Shown here: positions 52,846 to 56,046 of the stretch, one piece after another
How the letters are laid out: every line of letters begins with the position of its first letter
How positions within the stretch are numbered: the stretch's first letter is position 1
Assembly: GCA_964411125.1 (NCBI GenBank)
Contig: CAYPJU010000037.1
Span: 1 to 56,046, forward strand
DNA: 56,046 nt
Direction of reading: 5' to 3'
Source of the DNA: JBFIHF01 sp964411125
Lineage (GTDB): Bacteria; Myxococcota_A; Bradymonadia; Bradymonadales; Bradymonadaceae
Made by a program: the position numbers and the translations under genes
The notes under the pieces: model-generated
Seen by the model: the letters and a program-made list of their open reading frames with translations, nothing else
What the model was told of the DNA's origin: nothing
Database searches by the model: none

Positions 52846-53387
52846 TTCTCCGCCAGCTCTCGGATCATCGCCTTCATCTCGTCGAGCTCGCGCCGCAGCT
52901 CCTGCACTTCGGGATCGGGCTCGTCGACGTGGACCATCGGGGTTCCCTTCGCCCGCTGCCCGCTGCCGCGCGCGTTTCGCGCCGCCCGGAAGATCGGGTT
53001 GAGGCCGAGCAGCTTGCCGAGGGCGCCGTCGTTCTCGAACGACGCGATCGAGCCGATGCCGGGAATCTTGCCGACGCCTCGCTTCACCTCCGAGTAGACC
53101 TCGAAGGCCCACGCCACATACAGGGTCATGAACTCCGCCAGGGCGTCGTCCCCCATTCGGATCATCTGCATCAAAAGCGAGGTCGGCAGAAGCTTCGCAG
53201 CCCCCGACTCGACGACGATCTGGGCGAGGGTTCCCTGCGTCAGGTCCTCGTCGGACTTCGCGTCTACTACCTTCACGTTAGAGCCCGAACGGATGATCTC
53301 GGCGAGCTCGTCGAGCGTGATGTAACCGCTCGACTCGGTGTCGTAGAGACGACGGTTCGAATACTTTTTGATGATTCTCACGGCCAT
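52842..53387 (-). CDS. phaR: PHA synthesis repressor PhaR
   Basis: A 181-residue PhaR-family protein. Start 53387 follows GGAGG with 5-bp spacing. Residues 3-60 form the PHB/PHA accumulation DNA-binding domain (RIIKKYSNRRLYDTESSGYI, then VKVVDAKSDEDLTQGTLAQI). A helical region follows, then a C-terminal coiled coil (EVQELRRELDEMKAMIRELA). PhaR represses phasin and its own gene and leaves DNA when it binds nascent PHA granules. TGC-N3-GCA sites lie just upstream of this gene and around the phaP promoter, consistent with autoregulation. Confidence 0.93.
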   Translation of the reverse strand: MAVRIIKKYSNRRLYDTESSGYITLDELAEIIRSGSNVKVVDAKSDEDLTQGTLAQIVVESGAAKLLPTSLLMQMIRMGDDALAEFMTLYVAWAFEVYSEVKRGVGKIPGIGSIASFENDGALGKLLGLNPIFRAARNARGSGQRAKGTPMVHVDEPDPEVQELRRELDEMKAMIRELAEK

Positions 53388-53401
53388 CCAGGCCTCCATG
53401 C

Positions 53402-53433
53402 TGCGATGCAAAATATGTTGCGCCGCGCAAAAT
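53402..53433. promoter_or_regulatory. TGC/GCA palindromes in front of phaR
   Basis: TGC-GAT-GCA (53402-53410) is followed by ATGTTGCGC-C-GCGCAAAAT-like symmetry (TTGCGC at 53418-53423, GCGCAA at 53425-53430). They lie 15-45 bp upstream of the phaR start, where a repressor would block its own transcription. Confidence 0.5.
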
Positions 53434-53482
53434 AGCGGCGAGTCGCGGCAGAAGCAACCGTTTAATGCGGGAGGGGGTAACG

Positions 53483-53592
53483 TTGGGCTTCGCCCAAACC
53501 CATCAGGGGTTTCACCCCTGAACCCCAAATTTTTCTGGGAAACTTGGGTTCCAAGGGTGCAACCCTTGGTGGGGTCTGGGGCAAAGCCCCAG
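53483..53592. repeat. Four successive REP-like hairpins between phaR and phaP
   Basis: TTGGGC-TTC-GCCCAA (53483-53497), TCAGGGGT-TTC-ACCCCTGA (53503-53521), CCAAGGGT-GCA-ACCCTTGG (53551-53569) and CTGGGGC-AAA-GCCCCAG (53576-53592) are all perfect, each with a 3-nt loop. Together they could separate the divergent transcripts. The design recalls REP-type elements and has no coding role. Confidence 0.8.
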
Positions 53593-53626
53593 GGTGTTCC
53601 CGCTCTATCCGTCGTTGGGGTGGCGG

Positions 53627-53645
53627 TTTTGTGCAGTGCAAAAAA
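53627..53645. promoter_or_regulatory. TGC-N3-GCA operator upstream of the phasin promoter
   Basis: TTTTGTGC-AGT-GCAAAAAA, an imperfect palindrome (one mismatch in 8 pairs), ends 4 bp before the -35 element. Same core as the sites in front of the hydrolase operon. Confidence 0.6.
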
Positions 53646-53649
53646 GTCG

Positions 53650-53678
53650 TTGACAACGCTCGGTGTGGAACCTAGATA
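53650..53678 (+). promoter_or_regulatory. Sigma-70-like promoter of phaP
   Basis: A perfect -35 hexamer TTGACA (53650-53655), a 17-bp spacer, and the -10-like TAGATA (53673-53678, weak). It lies 46 bp from the phasin start codon. Palindromes flank and overlap it, so it is probably PhaR-controlled. Confidence 0.55.
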
Positions 53679-53692
53679 TTGCGCTGCAACAT
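53676..53692. promoter_or_regulatory. TGC-N3-GCA operator overlapping the phasin -10 region
   Basis: ATATTGC-GCT-GCAACAT, a palindrome with one mismatch, covers the end of the -10 element and the expected transcription start. A repressor bound here would block initiation. Confidence 0.6.
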
Positions 53693-53723
53693 AACTCGCA
53701 CTTCAACCAACGAGGAGAGCACC

Positions 53724-53981
53724 ATGCAGAACAACGCACCGAAATTCGAAGAGATCCAGAGCTTCTGGAGCGACGTCACGATGGCCAACGTTCAGCGCTT
53801 CGCGAACATGGTCGACCAGTGGGCCAAGCTCGAGAAGAAAGCGGTCGTGCAGGCGTCCAACGGCGTCGACGAGATGGCGAAGCTCTGGAAAGCGTCGATC
53901 GACTACATGACCGACATCAACGACCAGTTCCGCGACCTCACCGTCGAGCAGATGAAGCGCGGCTCCGACAAGTCCGAGTAA
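53724..53981 (+). CDS. phaP: Phasin (PHA granule-associated protein)
   Basis: An 85-residue, highly helical and amphipathic protein (FEEIQSFWSDVTMANVQRFA, then ASNGVDEMAKLWKASIDYMT). Short phasins with this pattern coat PHA granules, limiting coalescence. No signal peptide. GAGGAG lies upstream of the start. It is located between phaR (divergent) and phaC, with a PhaR-type operator pair at its promoter. Identification rests on composition and context, as phasin sequences are divergent. Confidence 0.85.
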   Translation: MQNNAPKFEEIQSFWSDVTMANVQRFANMVDQWAKLEKKAVVQASNGVDEMAKLWKASIDYMTDINDQFRDLTVEQMKRGSDKSE

Positions 53982-53987
53982 TCAACC

Positions 53988-54064
53988 CGCAGAGCGCAAC
54001 GCGCAACGCGCAAAGCGCAGAGCGCAACGCGCAGAGCGCAGAGCGCAGAGCGCATAGCGCAGAG
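53988..54064. repeat. 7-bp tandem repeat CGCA(G/A)(A/C)G
   Basis: Eleven consecutive 7-bp units (CGCAGAG, CGCAACG, CGCAAAG, CGCATAG variants) lie between the phasin stop and the second phaC start. In RNA it would separate the two cistrons of one operon, so copy number could change the spacing or phaC translation. Confidence 0.93.
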
Positions 54065-54079
54065 CCCGAGGTTCGAAAA

Positions 54080-55057
54080 ATGCCGTTGGAACCGACTCCA
54101 AAAGATGCCGTCTACACCGAGGGGACGGCGACGTTGTACCGCTTCCGCGGGCCCGATGGGCCCAACGTCGACGGTCCGACCGTCCTGCTGGTCCCTTCGA
54201 TGATCAACCGGTGGTACGTCCTCGACCTTCGACCCGGGGCGAGTGTCGCCACGGCGTTCGTCGACGCCGGCTTCGACACGTACATCCTCGACTGGGGAAT
54301 CCCCCGCGACGAGGACCGGTACGTGAGCTGGGACGACGTGATCAAGAAGCTGCACAGGGTGGTCCGCCGCACGAAGCGGCACGCCGACACCGACGAGCTG
54401 CACATCCTCGGGTACTGCATGGGGGCGACCCTGTGCGGTGTCTACATCGCGACGCACCCCGGTGAGGTCGCCTCGTTCGCGAACCTCGCCGGGCCGTTCG
54501 ACTTCTCGAAAGGCGGGCTTCTGGCCGACATGGTCAACCCCGACTGGTTCGACGTCGACGCGATCTCGAACGCCGGCAACGTCGCGCCGCCGCAGATGCA
54601 GAGCGGGTTTGTCGCGATGCGCCCGACGTCGCAGATTTCGAAGTGGATCTCGTACTTCGACAAGGCGGGCGACGAGGCCTGGGTCGAGGCGTTCGACGCG
54701 CTCGACGAGTGGGCGGGGGACAACATCCCGTTCCCGGCCGAGGCCTACCGAACGTACATCCGCGACCTCTACCAGGAGAACAAGCTGGTGAAGGGAGAGC
54801 ACTGGGCGGTCGGAAAACGCGCCGATCTGGGCGCAATTACGTGTCCGGTGTTGACGATTTCGGCCACGAGAGACCATATCTGCCCCGAGGACGCCGCGCG
54901 CGGCCTCACCGACTTCGTGAGTTCCGAAGTCAACGACACGATCACGGTTCGCGGTGGTCACGTCGGCGCCGTCGTCGGTAGCCGCGCGGCCCGCGACCTC
55001 TACCCACAGATTACGGACTGGTTCCACGACCGGAGCCAGCCGCAGGAGCTGCAGTAG
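54080..55057 (+). CDS. phaC: Class III PHA synthase subunit PhaC, second copy
   Basis: A 325-residue PhaC. The synthase box is GYCMGA (catalytic Cys about 113; the final Ala replaces the common Gly), the Asp lies in ATRDHIC (about 265) and the His in RGGHVG (about 294). Compared with the paralogue at 39082-40122 it is shorter at the N-terminus, and the two share VLLVPSMINRWYVLDL / VFLVPSLINRHYVLDL. The SDR reductase overlaps its stop by one base. No PhaE-like gene is adjacent, so it may use the distant PhaE-like subunit or act as a partner of the other PhaC. Confidence 0.92.
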   Translation: MPLEPTPKDAVYTEGTATLYRFRGPDGPNVDGPTVLLVPSMINRWYVLDLRPGASVATAFVDAGFDTYILDWGIPRDEDRYVSWDDVIKKLHRVVRRTKRHADTDELHILGYCMGATLCGVYIATHPGEVASFANLAGPFDFSKGGLLADMVNPDWFDVDAISNAGNVAPPQMQSGFVAMRPTSQISKWISYFDKAGDEAWVEAFDALDEWAGDNIPFPAEAYRTYIRDLYQENKLVKGEHWAVGKRADLGAITCPVLTISATRDHICPEDAARGLTDFVSSEVNDTITVRGGHVGAVVGSRAARDLYPQITDWFHDRSQPQELQ

Positions 55058-55812
55058 TGAACATTCAGGACATGAAAATCATCGTGACCGGCGCCGCGAG
55101 CGGCATCGGCAAATCGATCTCGCTCAACCTCGCCAAGGGTGGCGCGAAGGTGATGGCGTTCGACGTCGACGCCGACGGACTCGCTGCGCTGGCGTCCGAG
55201 AGCGACAACATCGAGACCTACACCGGAAGCGTCGCGAACGAGTCGGACGTGAAGGGCTGCGTCGCTGCGACCGCCGAGAAGTTCGGTGGCGTGAACGGCC
55301 TGGTGAACAACGCGGGCATCTTCCGCGATGGTCTGCTGGTCAAGAAGGACCGCAAGACCGGCGAAGTTAAGACGATGTCGCTCGACGACTGGCAGAAGGT
55401 GATCGACATCGACCTCACCGGACCTTTTCTCTGCACGCGCGAAGTCGCCGCGTGGATGGTCGAGAACGACCAGCAGCCGGGCGTCATCGTGAACATCAGC
55501 TCGTGCTCGCGCCACGGGAACCGCGGCCAGTCGAACTACTCGGCCGCCAAAGCGGGCCTCGTCGCCGACACCAAGCTGTGGGGCGAAGAGCTCGCCCGCC
55601 ACGGCATCCGCGTCGGCGCGATCGCGCCTGGTTTCATTCAGACCCCGATCCTCGACGGCATGCGCCCCGAGATGCTCGAGAAGCTGCTCGCCGGTGTCCC
55701 GCTTCGCCGCGCTGGAAAGCCCGAAGAGATTTACCGCGCGGTGCAGTTCGTCATCGAGTGCGACTACTTCACCGGTCGCTGCCTCGACGTCGACGGCGGC
55801 ATTACGATGTGA
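55057..55812 (+). CDS. SDR-family acetoacetyl-CoA/3-oxoacyl reductase (PhaB/FabG-like)
   Basis: A 251-residue short-chain dehydrogenase. NAD(P)-binding TGAASGIG (11-18), NNAG (84-87), catalytic Ser near 149 with Y161-x3-K165, and the C-terminal PG-x-I-x-T motif (APGFIQTP). Starts with GTG sharing its first base with the phaC stop. The operon position suggests PhaB activity, making (R)-3-hydroxyacyl-CoA for the synthase; the FabG role in fatty-acid synthesis is the alternative. It ends the operon; the rest of the window holds only repeats. Confidence 0.9.
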   Translation: MNIQDMKIIVTGAASGIGKSISLNLAKGGAKVMAFDVDADGLAALASESDNIETYTGSVANESDVKGCVAATAEKFGGVNGLVNNAGIFRDGLLVKKDRKTGEVKTMSLDDWQKVIDIDLTGPFLCTREVAAWMVENDQQPGVIVNISSCSRHGNRGQSNYSAAKAGLVADTKLWGEELARHGIRVGAIAPGFIQTPILDGMRPEMLEKLLAGVPLRRAGKPEEIYRAVQFVIECDYFTGRCLDVDGGITM

Positions 55813-55992
55813 GGCTTCACGTGCGACGAGCTTCCGTCGCCGCTTCCGTCGGATTCACGTCATCTTCCGCGGCGGCGAGCCTCGACGATGCTTCCAGCAT
55901 CGCCTGCGTTCGACGCCGCGAAATCTGACGCGAATCCAACGGCTCGGCTCGGTCCGCTCGACGCACGCGAAGTCTCGGTTGTCGCTTCAATC

Positions 55993-56046
55993 AACCGCTA
56001 ACCGCTAACCGCTAACCGCTAACCGCTAACCGCTAACCGCTAACCG
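55993..56046. repeat. 7-bp tandem repeat AACCGCT
   Basis: Seven full units and part of an eighth of AACCGCT, running off the end of the window. It follows the SDR gene by 180 bp that contain no other feature I can identify. Fourth intergenic array with a 7-bp unit. Confidence 0.93.

Noticed and set aside
53988..54064. CRISPR-like appearance of the repeat between phaP and phaC
   Set aside because: The units are contiguous 7-mers with no spacers and no cas genes. It is a simple tandem repeat, as are the other three.

Overview
This is a GC-rich window from a bacterium that looks like a member of the Myxococcota / Bradymonadales-type former deltaproteobacteria. The basis is the sheer number of lipoproteins with Asn-Asn-Gly or Asp/Ser-rich linkers, Cys-rich repeats of the kind common in myxobacteria, two Hanks-type Ser/Thr kinases, a sigma-54 activator, STAND-type regulators and a MYXO-CTERM-like sorting signal. 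It reads as a draft or metagenome-derived scaffold: two 100-N gaps each sit between identical 55-bp copies, the signature of contig ends overlapping by one k-mer. No rRNA, tRNA or CRISPR array was seen.

Layout. 0.2-8.2 kb (minus): a tight operon, read from 8247 down: Cys-rich lipoprotein, CPBP/CAAX-type intramembrane protease, Ppx/GppA phosphatase, two paralogous Cys-rich lipoproteins, and a membrane Ser/Thr kinase. 8.6-16.4 kb (plus): lipoproteins (Cys-rich, VWA, beta-helix, Asp-rich) around a two-gene AAA+ ATPase unit. 16.5-22.5 kb (minus): an NNG-linker lipoprotein, an XRE/NB-ARC STAND regulator, RecX and another lipoprotein. 22.7-25.1 kb (plus): a Cys-repeat lipoprotein, a DUF4272-like protein, a small membrane protein and a stand-alone protein with two PARP-type zinc fingers. 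25.1-29.8 kb (minus): a signalling operon of Ser/Thr kinase, TPR protein, lipoprotein and a sigma-54 activator with degenerate receiver domains at both ends. 30.0-34.7 kb (plus): a giant thrombospondin-type-3-repeat protein fused in frame, through an internal sorting signal and a second signal peptide, to an OmpA-family protein. Then come a WD40-like lipoprotein and a convergent STAND regulator.

36.4-46.0 kb and 51.9-55.8 kb hold two polyhydroxyalkanoate (PHA) loci. The first has a PhaE-like subunit, an acyl-CoA ligase and a class III PhaC. Next to it is an operon of lipoprotein alpha/beta hydrolase, outer-membrane barrel and lipoprotein. The second has PhaR, a lipoprotein paralogous to the one just mentioned, phasin, a second PhaC and an SDR reductase. 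TGC-N3-GCA palindromes flank the phasin promoter, lie in front of phaR and lie in front of the hydrolase operon. The most coherent candidate system in the window is therefore a PhaR regulon that joins cytoplasmic PHA granules to an envelope hydrolase/barrel/lipoprotein module.

46.1-51.9 kb looks like an accessory island: a duplicated and partly decayed metalloprotease-lipoprotein pair, an orphan ParD-like antitoxin, a MNT-type nucleotidyltransferase pair and generally less GC-rich genes. Across the window, four unrelated intergenic tandem repeats all have a 7-bp unit, and several REP-like hairpin clusters occur between or at the ends of genes.
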